NCBI GenBank assembly: GCA_934201845.1
Contig: CAKPXA010000001.1
Location: forward strand, 338,851 to 402,850
Direction of reading: 5' to 3'
DNA length: 64,000 nt
From: an uncultured Ligilactobacillus sp.
Lineage (GTDB): Bacteria; Bacillota; Bacilli; Lactobacillales; Lactobacillaceae
Shown piece by piece: positions 36,413 through 45,539 of the stretch; the stretch's first letter is position 1, and each line of letters starts with the position of its first letter. The notes beneath the pieces were generated by a model. The model was given only the letters and a program-made list of their open reading frames with translations, did no database searches and was not told the DNA's origin. Both the position numbers and the translations under genes were made by a program.

Positions 36413-37561
36413 ATGGAGGAACTTGAATTTCTTTTTGAAACCGTTGGGGAAGTCAGACTGGATACACTGGTTCCGGGAAGTGCCTGCAGCATGCAGACGC
36501 TGACGTTCGCCCGGGGAATGGTGCTGATTGTCACGCCTGAAGCCGGTTCGAAGGAATACGAGCTGGATGAAATGCTCTACGAACAGCTTTTATCCGACAT
36601 GTGCATGGTCTATAACATGCCCTGGCTGTATGACAATGAGGGCAGCGACTGGGAGATGACGCTGACGGACCATGCGGGACGGACGCTTACGAGACGGGGG
36701 GACTTCCAGACGAAAGGAATGCTCGTCGATGTTTCGGAGAGCATTCGTGAACTGTTCGGCAGAAAGGATTTGCTTCTGGTTGACGGGAACTGCGACCATG
36801 TTGTCAGTCTTGAACTGCTCTACAGCAGGTCCGTTGAGAACCTGGACGGCAGTTCCGTCGACACCGGCGAGAGAATCATGATTGACAGGGACAGTGAGAC
36901 GGTCACCGTTCAGCGCAGCGTCGACGGTTCCGTGGAAGCGGAGTGCAGGTATCACATTGGCGATAAGGTGGCGGAATTTCTGGAGGACATCTCGCCTGAT
37001 GACCTTTCGCATATTGCCGGCAATCCGGAGAACGCGAAAAGGAAGGTCGGTGACCGGCGGGACTACATGATCAGAATGAAGACGGTTCACGGCCGGCAGC
37101 GTGAGGTAAGGGGCAGCTTTGACAGGGACGGTCTTCCTTCGGATTGGCCTGACTTTGCAGATTACTTCCGGACTTTTCTCTATGACCATGCCGTCGTCGG
37201 TGAACTCATGAACCCTGTCCTCTATAATCAGAGGCTCAGACGCCAGGGGGAGAAGACATTCTGCCAGGTGCTTCTCAGCAGTCACCTTTCCGCCAAGATG
37301 GGAGAACTTGACAGGATGGCGGCGGCGGGAGCAGAGCTTCCTGCCGATTCGGAAATGTTCGATGAATCCGAAGGGGTATGGTGCATTGCTCAGGAAGACA
37401 GGTATTCCGTCGGCGAAGTGGTCGTTATTATGACAGACGGTAATGAAATTGACATGGGCGAAATCATTCGGATCAGGTATTGCAGGAAGGGCGGACCTTC
37501 CAATTCGGGGCAGGGCCGGGTACTTGGACGGCCGGAGGAAATCATGAAGGATGGTGAATAA
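36413..37561 (+). CDS. paralogue of the preceding unknown protein
   Basis: 382 residues that lack the DUF6508-like front but match the middle and C-terminal parts of the upstream product: LFGRKDLLLVDGN, IMIDRDSETVTVQR, YHIGDKVAEFLEDI, GNPENA, GSFDRDGLPSDW, FADYFRTFLYDH, and a barrel tail with EDRYSVGEVVVIM and GEIIRIRY. This suggests a tandem duplication followed by divergence. GGGAGG precedes ATG 36413. Function unknown; no membrane segment or catalytic motif seen. Confidence 0.6.
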   Translation: MEELEFLFETVGEVRLDTLVPGSACSMQTLTFARGMVLIVTPEAGSKEYELDEMLYEQLLSDMCMVYNMPWLYDNEGSDWEMTLTDHAGRTLTRRGDFQTKGMLVDVSESIRELFGRKDLLLVDGNCDHVVSLELLYSRSVENLDGSSVDTGERIMIDRDSETVTVQRSVDGSVEAECRYHIGDKVAEFLEDISPDDLSHIAGNPENAKRKVGDRRDYMIRMKTVHGRQREVRGSFDRDGLPSDWPDFADYFRTFLYDHAVVGELMNPVLYNQRLRRQGEKTFCQVLLSSHLSAKMGELDRMAAAGAELPADSEMFDESEGVWCIAQEDRYSVGEVVVIMTDGNEIDMGEIIRIRYCRKGGPSNSGQGRVLGRPEEIMKDGE

Positions 37562-37570
37562 CAATATGAA

Positions 37571-37594
37571 GTTACTTTAACTTTACGTTGCAAA
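37571..37594 (+). repeat. GTTACTTTAACTT-N4-TTGCAAA motif, copy 2
   Basis: Matches 24736-24759 except for the four middle bases. It lies about 85 bases ahead of the esterase start. Confidence 0.45.
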
Positions 37595-37640
37595 TTCGTT
37601 AAAGTCAGCCGCGAAAAAGGCGAAATCCGCCGGAATAGTG

Positions 37641-37646
37641 TATAAT
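37641..37646 (+). promoter_or_regulatory. -10 box of the yitV-yitW-like unit
   Basis: TATAAT in GTGTATAATTG, 33 bases before the start at 37679; the -35 is unclear. Confidence 0.45.
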
Positions 37647-37678
37647 TGATGTTAAGTATTTTAGATGGGGGTTATCTG

Positions 37679-38440
37679 ATGATTGAAGTTGCACGCAGAC
37701 ATGCAGGAAAATATCCTGTCCTTGAACTTACGGACAGCGAAAGCGTCGATGAGGCGCTGCCGCTTGTTTTCTTCTATCACGGCTGGGAAGGCTGCAAGGA
37801 GAAGGTTCTGACGCAGGGATATGAAATCGCCCGGCGCGGATTCCGTGTGGTTCTCCCCGATGCCCAGTATCATGGCGAACGCGAGGTCAATGGTCCTGCG
37901 AAGACGCATTTCATGGAGTTCTGGCAGATTATCGCCGACTCGGTTTCAGAACTGCCGGATATTGTCGACTACTACAGCCGCACCGTCGGCATCAGGGATG
38001 ACTTTGTCGGCGTCAGCGGCCTTTCAATGGGCGGTATCACGACATGTGCAATGATGGCTTCCTACGACTGGATTTCCGCAGCCGTCTGCCTGATGGGTTC
38101 ACCGTGCCCGGTCGAGTTTGCCAGGCTGCTGATTGCCACGATTCCGGAGGCGGGCAATGTGCCGCAGGAAATCGTCGACGCACAGCTCAATGCGCTCAAG
38201 CCGGTTGACCTTTCGCTTGCACCGGAGAGGATTGCCGGACGTCCGTTCCATTTCTGGCACGGCACGGCTGACCCTATGGTTCCGTACAAGCCGACAAGGG
38301 CCTTCTACGATGAAGTCAAGAATGAGGACTATGCCGCAAACGTGACGTTCACGACGACTGAAGGTGCTGTGCACAAGGTGTCCTATGATACAACCGTTGA
38401 AATGGCCGGAAAATTCGCTGAGTACTACGAAAACAGATAG
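37679..38440 (+). CDS. alpha/beta hydrolase (YitV-like esterase)
   Basis: 253 residues. LVFFYHGWEGCKE carries the oxyanion-side motif, GVSGLSMGGITT the nucleophile elbow (G-L-S-M-G), HFWHGTADPMVPY the acid, and EGAVHKVS the catalytic His. Its pairing with a DUF59 gene copies the yitV-yitW order of Bacillus subtilis (from memory), which supports a YitV-like esterase. ATG 37679 follows a GGGGG stretch. Confidence 0.85.
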   Translation: MIEVARRHAGKYPVLELTDSESVDEALPLVFFYHGWEGCKEKVLTQGYEIARRGFRVVLPDAQYHGEREVNGPAKTHFMEFWQIIADSVSELPDIVDYYSRTVGIRDDFVGVSGLSMGGITTCAMMASYDWISAAVCLMGSPCPVEFARLLIATIPEAGNVPQEIVDAQLNALKPVDLSLAPERIAGRPFHFWHGTADPMVPYKPTRAFYDEVKNEDYAANVTFTTTEGAVHKVSYDTTVEMAGKFAEYYENR

Positions 38441-38453
38441 TGAGGTATTTGAA

Positions 38454-38774
38454 ATGTCAGAACGTACAAATGAACAGATCAAGGAAGAAATTCTGGACCG
38501 CCTGGAAATGGTGACGGATCCCGAGCTGGGCGTCGACATCGTCAACCTGGGACTGGTCTATGCCGTCGACCTGACCGACGACGGCACCTGTGTCGTCTCG
38601 ATGACGCTGACGACGATGGGCTGCCCGCTGACGGACCTGCTGGCAGACCTCGTCACGAATGCCCTGGGCGATGTCGAGGAAATCAAGAAGGTCGACGTCA
38701 AGTTCATCTGGGAGCCTGCCTGGACAACTGACCGGATGACGAGCTATGCCAAGATGGCCCTTGGTATTCACTAA
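38454..38774 (+). CDS. DUF59/MIP18 family metal-sulfur cluster assembly factor
   Basis: 106 residues. It has the family pattern EILDRLEMVTDPELGVDIVNLGLVYAVDL and the conserved Cys in LTTMGCPLTDLL, and ends with WEPAWTTDRMTSYAKMALGI. SufT/YitW-type proteins help insert iron-sulfur clusters. AGGTATTTGAA precedes the ATG. Only 13 bases separate it from the esterase gene, so the two share an mRNA. Confidence 0.9.
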   Translation: MSERTNEQIKEEILDRLEMVTDPELGVDIVNLGLVYAVDLTDDGTCVVSMTLTTMGCPLTDLLADLVTNALGDVEEIKKVDVKFIWEPAWTTDRMTSYAKMALGIH

Positions 38775-38792
38775 CGGAAAGGCTGGAATATC

Positions 38793-39761
38793 TTGTTCAA
38801 GAAACGCATCTATGTATTCTTCTATTTCTTCCTGGTTGCGCTGTTTTCGGTGTATCTCTGCTTCAAGATTCAGGAGCGGGATCTCATCATTCAGCTGAAC
38901 AACCATAACCTTTCCTCCAACACATACCGCGTGACGCTCAGACAGAACACCACGCTGTACGACCTCAATCAGAAGATTGAGGATTCCGGGGAGCTCGGCA
39001 GGGTCCAGGTACATTACCAGGACTGCGAGAACAGGAACGTGACTTACTTCTACGGCAAGGGCAGCTTCACCGCACCGCCGATGCTTTCCGGGCACTTCTT
39101 CTCGGACAGTGACTTCAAGTCAAACGTGGCTACGGTCGTGGTCGGCAAGAACTGGCAGAACAGGCTGTACCGGCCTAAGGACCAGGCCTATCTGAAGTGG
39201 AACGGCAGGTATGTGCCGGTAATCGGCATCATGGGTGACGAGTACAGCTCGGACCTTGACAACCAGGTGTTCATATCGCTTTCGACGGATCAGCTCAGGA
39301 ATGCCTATTCGAATAACTACCGTATCCTGATTGACGGCCCGGAAGACCTGAAGGCAGGTTCAATCAGGAAGGCGCTTGGCATAAGTTCCGTCAAGCATCA
39401 GGTCACGAACCACTTCATCGTGTCCGATGAGTCCTGGCTAGCCTCCCACTGGGCGCAGGCTCTTGGAATAATTATGGTCATTGTGCTGATGCTTGGCGAA
39501 ATCGTCTTCTGGATCATCACGTCGAAACGCAGCTACAATGAGACGATTTTCCTGAAGGTCGACATGCCGCGCTTCATCTTTGCCGAATGGCGTGCCTTCA
39601 GCATCTGCATCGCTCTTGGCCTCGGCCTTGGCGGCATGGCCGGAACGATGATCTACAATCTGACCACCGTTGTGCCGGTGGCCTGTTTCCTCGGCGGGAT
39701 GTTCGTCGTTTCCAGCGGTCTGTTCTACCTGCTTTTGAGACATCAGATGAAAAATGATTAG
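38793..39761 (+). CDS. MacB-like membrane protein (ABC permease-like), no partner ATPase here
   Basis: 322 residues. One hydrophobic helix at the N-terminus (FFYFFLVALFSVYLC) is followed by an extracytoplasmic domain of about 190 residues with a MacB_PCD-like pattern (LSGHFF, VVVGKNW, WNGRYVPVIGIMGDEY). Three hydrophobic helices close it (IIMVIVLMLGEIVFWII, FSICIALGLGLGGMAGTM, CFLGGMFVVSSGLFYLLL). This is the topology of FtsX/MacB-type permeases. TTG start after GGAAAGG. No ATP-binding gene lies nearby, so its transport or signalling role is open. Confidence 0.6.
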   Translation: MFKKRIYVFFYFFLVALFSVYLCFKIQERDLIIQLNNHNLSSNTYRVTLRQNTTLYDLNQKIEDSGELGRVQVHYQDCENRNVTYFYGKGSFTAPPMLSGHFFSDSDFKSNVATVVVGKNWQNRLYRPKDQAYLKWNGRYVPVIGIMGDEYSSDLDNQVFISLSTDQLRNAYSNNYRILIDGPEDLKAGSIRKALGISSVKHQVTNHFIVSDESWLASHWAQALGIIMVIVLMLGEIVFWIITSKRSYNETIFLKVDMPRFIFAEWRAFSICIALGLGLGGMAGTMIYNLTTVVPVACFLGGMFVVSSGLFYLLLRHQMKND

Positions 39762-39776
39762 ACGGAGTTGTTTACC

Positions 39777-41153
39777 TTGAATCTACCTGCTGATTTTATT
39801 GAAAAATACACGAACCTCTTCGGCGCTGAGGCCGGGCCGTTCCTCGCAAGCTTTGACACGGAGCCGCAGAAGGGGTTCCGGCTCAATCCGCTGAAGCATG
39901 ACTTCAGAAACGTTGACCTTGACTTGAGCCGTCCGGTTGAATATTCATCGGTCGGCTACGTCGGTGCGGTCAGCGGCAACTCGCTCGAGCACCAGACCGG
40001 CTACGTCTACAGTCAGGACCTGAGTGCAATGTACGTCGGTGAAGTGTGCGGTCCGAGGCCCGGTGAGATGATTCTTGACCTCTGCGCCGCTCCCGGCGGC
40101 AAGTCCAGTCACCTGGCGTCCCTGATGAATAATGAGGGACTGCTGGTGTCAAACGAAATCAACAGAAAGCGTGCTCTGATCCTGGCCGAGAACATGGAGC
40201 GAATCGGTGCGGAAAACGTCATCGTGACAAACGAGGACCCGGCCGGACTGACGAGGGCATTTGACCATTGCTTTGACAGAATCGTCGTCGATGCGCCTTG
40301 TTCCGGCGAGGGCATGTTCAGAAAGGACCATGCCGCAGTCAGGTACTGGCACGGGGACTATCCGGCCGAGTGCGCCGCCAGGCAGAAGCTGATTCTGGCC
40401 GATGCCATGAAGATGCTGAAGCAGGGCGGAACGCTGGTCTACTCGACGTGCACGTTTGCGCCCGAGGAAGACGAGCAGGTTGTTTCCTGGCTCATGCAGG
40501 AGTATCCGTACATGGAACTCGTTCCCATCAGAAAATATGCCGGCATGGATGAGGGACGCCCTGAATTTTCCGATGGAAATGCAGAACTTCGCGGCTGCGT
40601 CAGGCTGATGATGCACCATTTTCAGGGCGAGGGCCACTTCATTGCCAGGATCAGGGATACAAGAGAGCCTGTTGAAGCCCCGTCTGAAAGAAAAAAGGAC
40701 AGGAAGAAGCGCGCAGGAAAATCCGGACTGACTTCCGAGCAGGCCGAGCTGTGGCACGGCTTTGCCGCAGACTTCGGGCTTGATGTCAGGGATGAGAATC
40801 TGAAGGTTCTGGGCGATCATCTGTATTTCTACAGAAAGTCGTGGCCGGACATCTCGCGTCTGAAGTTCATCAGACCGGGACTTCAGCTCGGCACGTTCAA
40901 GAAGAAGCGCTTTGAGCCTTCCTACAGTCTTGCGCTTGCGCTTGATCCGGCTGAATGTCCGCGCGTGATCGAGACCGGACGGAGTGAATGGCAGAAGTAC
41001 GTGGCCGGCAACGTCATCACGCTGACGGAACGTCCGGAGCAGGGCAACGGCTGGTATCTGCTGGTGTGCGAGGGCAAGGCCTATGCATTCGGCAAGGCCG
41101 TTGACCTGACGGTGAAGAACTTCTTCCCCAAGGGCTTGAGAATTTATCAATGA
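39777..41153 (+). CDS. RsmB/RsmF-like class I rRNA (cytosine-C5) methyltransferase
   Basis: 458 residues. N-terminal half: an RsmB/NOP Rossmann methyltransferase with LDLCAAPGGKSSHLASLM (SAM loop), NEINRKRALILAENMERIG, VDAPCSGEGMFRK (PCS motif with Cys) and LVYSTCTFAPEEDEQVV (TC motif with Cys). C-terminal third (about 320-458) resembles the RsmF accessory/PUA-like domain. It would methylate a cytosine in 16S rRNA. TTG 39777 is 9 bases from GGAG; TTG 39768 is adjacent to it. Confidence 0.9.
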   Translation: MNLPADFIEKYTNLFGAEAGPFLASFDTEPQKGFRLNPLKHDFRNVDLDLSRPVEYSSVGYVGAVSGNSLEHQTGYVYSQDLSAMYVGEVCGPRPGEMILDLCAAPGGKSSHLASLMNNEGLLVSNEINRKRALILAENMERIGAENVIVTNEDPAGLTRAFDHCFDRIVVDAPCSGEGMFRKDHAAVRYWHGDYPAECAARQKLILADAMKMLKQGGTLVYSTCTFAPEEDEQVVSWLMQEYPYMELVPIRKYAGMDEGRPEFSDGNAELRGCVRLMMHHFQGEGHFIARIRDTREPVEAPSERKKDRKKRAGKSGLTSEQAELWHGFAADFGLDVRDENLKVLGDHLYFYRKSWPDISRLKFIRPGLQLGTFKKKRFEPSYSLALALDPAECPRVIETGRSEWQKYVAGNVITLTERPEQGNGWYLLVCEGKAYAFGKAVDLTVKNFFPKGLRIYQ

Positions 41154-41195
41154 GAAGTAAAACAGCACGTCCATTCGGGCGTGCTGTTTTACTTC
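41154..41195. terminator. long bidirectional terminator
   Basis: GAAGTAAAACAGCACG pairs exactly with CGTGCTGTTTTACTTC around a 10-base loop. Confidence 0.9.
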
Positions 41196-41203
41196 TGTCA
41201 TTG

Positions 41204-42226
41204 TCATGATTTCAGGACCTTGAGCCAGACATCGACCTGTCCGCGTTGATTGCCGGATTTTTGGTAGAGCTGGTCGGCAGTGAAAGTTCCCTTAAGGATG
41301 TCGCCGCTGTCGTCATCGAAGTCAGCGAAAAGTAAACTGTCAATCTGGTTCTGTGACATGGCTGCCGCCACCTGATGAATCCTGATGCTATTTCCGGAAA
41401 CTTCAACGGTATAGTTGAAGTCACAGACTACATAGCTGTCCTTGTCTGCGCTGGAATTGGTGCACAGGAAAATCCGACCGTTTCCGTAGTCGCGGATTTT
41501 GATTCTGGAATTTGCCGAACCTGGTTACCGGACCTTTTCCGGAGGAGAAGGCACTGTCCCTTCGTTATTGAGTGCCGCGACAGCCATATGACCGGCTGTT
41601 CCTGACTGGTCGGATGCCGGCTTGAAAACGGCGTGTCTTCGTTTACCCCATTCACTTTTCCGCCGATGTCGAAGGCATTTTTGCTGGATGGACCAGCGGA
41701 TGACGAATCAGAACTGCTGTTTTTGCTGAAGACGGTGATATTGCTGTGATGCTTTTTGTGACTGGACTTGATCAGTACAATCTGAATCGGCTTCCTGCTG
41801 CCGATTTTCTTCGTCTTCATGCCTTTGAGTTGGTCTTTGGCAGTGATCCGGTAGCGTGCAACCTGCTTTCCGCCCTTGAACATGTCGATGTAGCTCGTTC
41901 GTGACCTTGGCGTAGTGGTCCGTCGTGTCGGTGAAGCTCAGGTGATGGCTGACGGCGTATGCTGCAGTGCCCCAGGCGATGCACCGGGCGGTTGTGAGGG
42001 CAGCCGTGTCGGCATCCCCCATTGGCTCGGTCTTGACGGTGTTGTCGTCCTTCTGCGAACTGGAGCCGGTCCCGGCAGATTAAGAGGATGAGGATTTACC
42101 CGACAGGAGGTTGATTTCCGTTCCCTTTTTGCTTTCTTTCTCCCTGTGGTGGCTTTCTGAGCTGCTGCAGCCGCCAAGCAGGAGCGAAAGCGCAGTGACT
42201 CTGAGCATGATGTTCCTTGTTTTCAT
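41204..42226 (-). pseudogene. decayed lipoprotein gene
   Basis: From ATG 42226 (AAGGGAGAA upstream) the product begins MKTRNIMLRVTALSLLLGGC, a lipoprotein signal with an LLGG-C lipobox, then a Ser/Lys/Glu-rich linker. The frame meets a TAA near 42081. After the stop the same frame runs on (TDTTDHYAKVTNE), then a shift near 41885 is needed for YIDMFKGGKQVARYRI, and another before about 41550 for NSRIKIRDYGNGRIFL and the end QRGQVDVWLKVLKS. At least three lesions make it nonfunctional. The domain is not recognised. Confidence 0.75.
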
Positions 42227-42266
42227 TCTCCCTTGAGTTATGTAGGAATATGGTATCATGCATGTT

Positions 42267-42280
42267 CGTAAAGTTAAAGT
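42267..42280 (-). repeat. inverted core copy of the GTTACTTTAACTT motif
   Basis: The minus strand reads ACTTTAACTTTACG, identical over 14 bases to positions 37574-37587. It lies 41 bases ahead of the decayed lipoprotein gene. Confidence 0.35.
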
Positions 42281-42433
42281 GGAAACTCGGCGCAGTGTTT
42301 GTGCCATGTTCCGTTCATTTTCGGGGGAGGGCAGCTATGAATTTAAAGGAAAACGCCCCGCACATTTGTCAATGCGCGAAGCGTCTTCCGTAAATTTCAT
42401 AATATTTTGTCCCGGTTTTTCGTCATTGAGTCA

Positions 42434-43468
42434 TCAGAGCTGTTCAATCGTGTTCTTCAGTTCTGAGTTCAGGATGTAGCGGACATTGTGCAACTCGGAA
42501 ACGGTGCGGCAGCCGAGCAGGGCCATCAGTGTCCGCACGCCGAGCTTCATGTCCTCGATGCGTGCGACGAGGCCGTCCGTTCCCTCCTGAATCAGGATGT
42601 GGAGGAACAGACCGGAGATGCCGACGTTTTCTGCGCCGAGAACGAGGCACTTGACGATGTCAGCGGCATCCCTGATTCCGCCCGATGCAGTGAGCGACAG
42701 GCCGGACAGTTCGGCGGCGTGTCTTCTGGCGCCGAGGAGCGACTCGGCCGTCGTCAGGCCGATGTCCTGCATGAACGAAAGGGCGGTCCTGTCACTTCGT
42801 CTCTCGTTTTCGATGGCGGCAAAGTCCGTTCCGCCGGAACCGGCGATGTCGACATAGGAAAAGCCGCGGTCGGCCAGGTCCTTCAGCGTCTTCACGGACA
42901 TGCCGGCGCCGACTTCCTTGACGAGCACCGGTACGTTGAGGCTGTCTTTTACGTGCACGAGATTGTCGAGCCAGTAGAAGGACGAATCGCCTTCGGGCAT
43001 GACGAGCTCCTGTGCTGCGTTCAGGTGAAGCTCCAGCGCATCGGCGGAGATCATGCTTACTGCCAGCTCTGCATTTTCCAGCGGATGTCCGGCGCCGAGG
43101 TTGGCCAGCATGATGCCGTCAGGGTTGATCTCGCGCAGCTTCCCGAACCCCTCGGCAAATGCAGGGTTTCTGACCGCAACGCTCTGGGAGCCGACGGCCA
43201 TGGCCAGACCGGTTCTGGCGGCAGCCCGGGCCAGGCCCTCGTTAAGCCTGTCCGTTGCCTCGCTTCCGCCGGTGATGGCGTTGATGAAGAAGGGGATGCC
43301 GGTTTCCAGGCCTGCAAGCGTCGTCTTCAGCGACACTTCCTCAAGCGCAAGTTCGGGCAGGTTCTCCGGGATGAGACGGACTGAGGAGAGCCCGTTTTCG
43401 CTTTGTTCACGGTAGAGCTTTTCGGCAATCATGACATGGTCGTCTTTTCTGTGCGAATGAAGATTCAA
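42434..43468 (-). CDS. fni: type 2 isopentenyl-diphosphate delta-isomerase
   Basis: FMN-dependent enzyme that interconverts IPP and DMAPP, the last step of the mevalonate route here. The 344-residue TIM barrel has HSHRKDDHV near the start, FFINAITGGSE, MAVGSQSVAVRNP, LHLNAAQELVMPEGD, VPVLVKEVGAGMS and DIAGSGGTDFAAIENERR. TTG 43468 follows AAAGGAGGG; the ribosome site lies just after the stop of mvaK2. Last gene of the operon; the 200 bases beyond its end (42227-42433) hold no clear gene. Confidence 0.95.
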   Translation of the reverse strand: MNLHSHRKDDHVMIAEKLYREQSENGLSSVRLIPENLPELALEEVSLKTTLAGLETGIPFFINAITGGSEATDRLNEGLARAAARTGLAMAVGSQSVAVRNPAFAEGFGKLREINPDGIMLANLGAGHPLENAELAVSMISADALELHLNAAQELVMPEGDSSFYWLDNLVHVKDSLNVPVLVKEVGAGMSVKTLKDLADRGFSYVDIAGSGGTDFAAIENERRSDRTALSFMQDIGLTTAESLLGARRHAAELSGLSLTASGGIRDAADIVKCLVLGAENVGISGLFLHILIQEGTDGLVARIEDMKLGVRTLMALLGCRTVSELHNVRYILNSELKNTIEQL

Positions 43469-43487
43469 GGGGCTCCCTCCTTTTGGG

Positions 43488-44558
43488 TCAGTCATTGTAG
43501 TGAACGCTCAGGTCAAGCGGGATGATGCCGTGCTGCTTCCAGTCGGCGAGCAGGGCAGACGTGTCGATTGACGAGTCGATCAGGACGATGCCGCAGTCAC
43601 CGCCGCCGGCGCCGGATGTCTTGGCGGCGCCGCCGGCCTTTTCCGCGCTTTCAATCAGGTACTTCAGGGCCGGTGTTTCGATTTCGACGCCGGTGATTTC
43701 GTGCAGGTTGCCGAGAAGCTCCCGGTTTCTTCGGAGCCGGGACTGGATGGTCTTCAGGTCGTGGTCCTGGAAGGCCTGTTCCATTTCCTCGACGCACTTG
43801 CTGCTTTCGTGGACGAAGGCCAGGTACTTCTTCCGGCGTTCTTCCTTTGACAGCTCGACCTTGTCCACGAGGTTCGAGGTCGAGGCAGGGGAGCCCGTCC
43901 AGCCGATGACGAGGTTGAGTTCGTCGAAGGAGGGAAGGGGCTTGATTTGAAGACCCGGCCAGCTCCTGTCGAGCAGTTCGCCCAGGGTGTAGCTGTGCCG
44001 CGCGGACTTCAGCCACTGGCGGTCGAAGGAGTGGTATTCGATCCAGCCGCCGAAGACGCTGGTGGCGATGTCGCCGAGGGAACCGTTGCCCTGGACGTCG
44101 AAGTGGGCGATGGCGGCCAGCTTGAACAGCTCGTCGGAAGAGACGTCGAGCCTGTAGTATGCGCAAAGGGCCCTGACCGTGGCGACGGTGACCGCCGCCG
44201 ACGAGCCCAGGCCGTACTTCTTGCCGTTCGGACTGTCCAGTTCGCTGTCAATCTTCAGGTTGTAGCAGCGCATCTTCCTGCCGCATTCCTGTGCGTACTG
44301 TTCGGTGATCCGGATGCCGGACAGGATGTATTCGAACGGGTTGTCGCGGTTGTCGAGCACCATTTCGGAGCCGCGGCGCTTCCAGACGACGGTGGAGTTC
44401 TCATACTGCCGGGAGATGATTGTGCCGACGTTTTCGCTGTCCTCGACCGAAACGTAGACGTAGCGGTTGAGACCGACCAGAATGGCGGGACAGCCCGTCT
44501 CAACGACGGCGTATTCGCCGGCAATGTAGAGCTTGCCGGGAGCTTTGACCTTGATCAA
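43488..44558 (-). CDS. mvaK2: phosphomevalonate kinase
   Basis: GHMP kinase making diphosphomevalonate. IKVKAPGKLYIAGEYAVVE at the N-terminus, KYGLGSSAAVTVATVRAL (ATP loop), GNGSLGDIATSVFGGW and AAKTSGAGGGDCGIVL near the end are the family marks. TTG 44558 gives MIKVKAPGKL, the usual N-terminus, with AAAGGA 10 bases away; TTG 44567 is too close to it. 356 residues. It lies 21 bases after mvaD. Confidence 0.95.
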   Translation of the reverse strand: MIKVKAPGKLYIAGEYAVVETGCPAILVGLNRYVYVSVEDSENVGTIISRQYENSTVVWKRRGSEMVLDNRDNPFEYILSGIRITEQYAQECGRKMRCYNLKIDSELDSPNGKKYGLGSSAAVTVATVRALCAYYRLDVSSDELFKLAAIAHFDVQGNGSLGDIATSVFGGWIEYHSFDRQWLKSARHSYTLGELLDRSWPGLQIKPLPSFDELNLVIGWTGSPASTSNLVDKVELSKEERRKKYLAFVHESSKCVEEMEQAFQDHDLKTIQSRLRRNRELLGNLHEITGVEIETPALKYLIESAEKAGGAAKTSGAGGGDCGIVLIDSSIDTSALLADWKQHGIIPLDLSVHYND

Positions 44559-44579
44559 TTGTTTCAAATCCTTTCAAAC

Positions 44580-45539
44580 TTAAAGAAGTGTGGCGCCGGG
44601 ACCGGGCTTGGCCGGCAGAATGTCCTCCCGGGGGAAGAGTTCCGCCAGTCCGTCAATGACCCTTTCTGCGTTCTTCTGTTCGCAGATGACCTTGACGTTC
44701 GGTCCGGCATCCATCGTGTAGTAGCAGGGGATGCCCTGCTCCCTCATTTCCTCGACCTTCTGCATCGCAGCAATGCTTTCCGGCATGAAGTATGAGAAAT
44801 GGGGCGCTGCACTCATGTTCAGTGCATGCATCTTCATGGCACTTGATTCGGAAACCTCGCCGAGCAGGGTGAAGTCCCGGGTTCTGACGGCCTTTCTGAC
44901 GAGCTCCAGGTCGTTTTCGGCCGACTTCACCCAGTCCCTGTAGTAGGGAGAGGTGGAAACGACACGCTGCATGCCCTGGCGCGAGCTGATCTTCTTCGTG
45001 CTGCCGCTGATGACGACGGCAATCATGCAGATGTTCCAGTCGGTGTCCTCCTCGACGGGACGGGCGAATGACGTCAGGTCATCGTGCCCCTTGACCCATT
45101 CGACGAAGCCGCCGTAGACCGAGCGTGTGGCGGAACCCGAGCCGCGGCGTGCAAGACGAGACAGGTCGCGGCGGGAAAGTTCCAGTCCCGCTGCGCTCGT
45201 GGCTGCAAGTGCAAGTGCCGCGTAAGCCGAGGCCGACGACGCCAGACCGGCCGCCGTCGGAACGTGGTTGACCGAATCGATTCTGGCATGTGCGTCCGTC
45301 TGAGCCATGCTTCTGACCAGGTCCATGAAGCGGCCGATCTTTGCGTCCTCTCTTCTTCTGCCGTCAAGTGAAAAGACGTCTTCCTTCAGTGAAGGGTCGA
45401 ACTCGACCGACGTGTCCGTGTAGAAGTGGTCAAGCGTCAGGGAAATGGAGCCGTTCATCGGGATGATGAGCTCCTCGTCTTCCTTGCCCCAGTATTTCAC
45501 GAGCGCGATGTTCGTGTGAGCTCTTGCAGTCTTTTTCAT
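44580..45539 (-). CDS. mvaD: diphosphomevalonate decarboxylase
   Basis: Decarboxylates diphosphomevalonate to IPP with ATP. The 319-residue GHMP-fold protein has ARAHTNIALVKYWGK at the start, PMNGSISLTL, the glycine/serine loop HVPTAAGLASSASAYAALAL, RRGSGSATRSVYGGFVEW and TMDAGPNVKVI. ATG 45539 overlaps the mvaK1 stop (ATGA, 4 bases) and GGAGGAAGG precedes it, so the two are coupled. Confidence 0.96.
   Translation of the reverse strand: MKKTARAHTNIALVKYWGKEDEELIIPMNGSISLTLDHFYTDTSVEFDPSLKEDVFSLDGRRREDAKIGRFMDLVRSMAQTDAHARIDSVNHVPTAAGLASSASAYAALALAATSAAGLELSRRDLSRLARRGSGSATRSVYGGFVEWVKGHDDLTSFARPVEEDTDWNICMIAVVISGSTKKISSRQGMQRVVSTSPYYRDWVKSAENDLELVRKAVRTRDFTLLGEVSESSAMKMHALNMSAAPHFSYFMPESIAAMQKVEEMREQGIPCYYTMDAGPNVKVICEQKNAERVIDGLAELFPREDILPAKPGPGATLL

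Noticed and set aside
42334..42396. Short plus-strand ORF of about 18 codons with a GGGGGAGGG ribosome site
   Set aside because: No downstream gene on that strand for it to serve as leader, and no family recognised; could be a remnant start.
42488..43384. Plus-strand ORF of 298 codons opposite fni
   Set aside because: Antisense shadow; fni is certain from its motifs.
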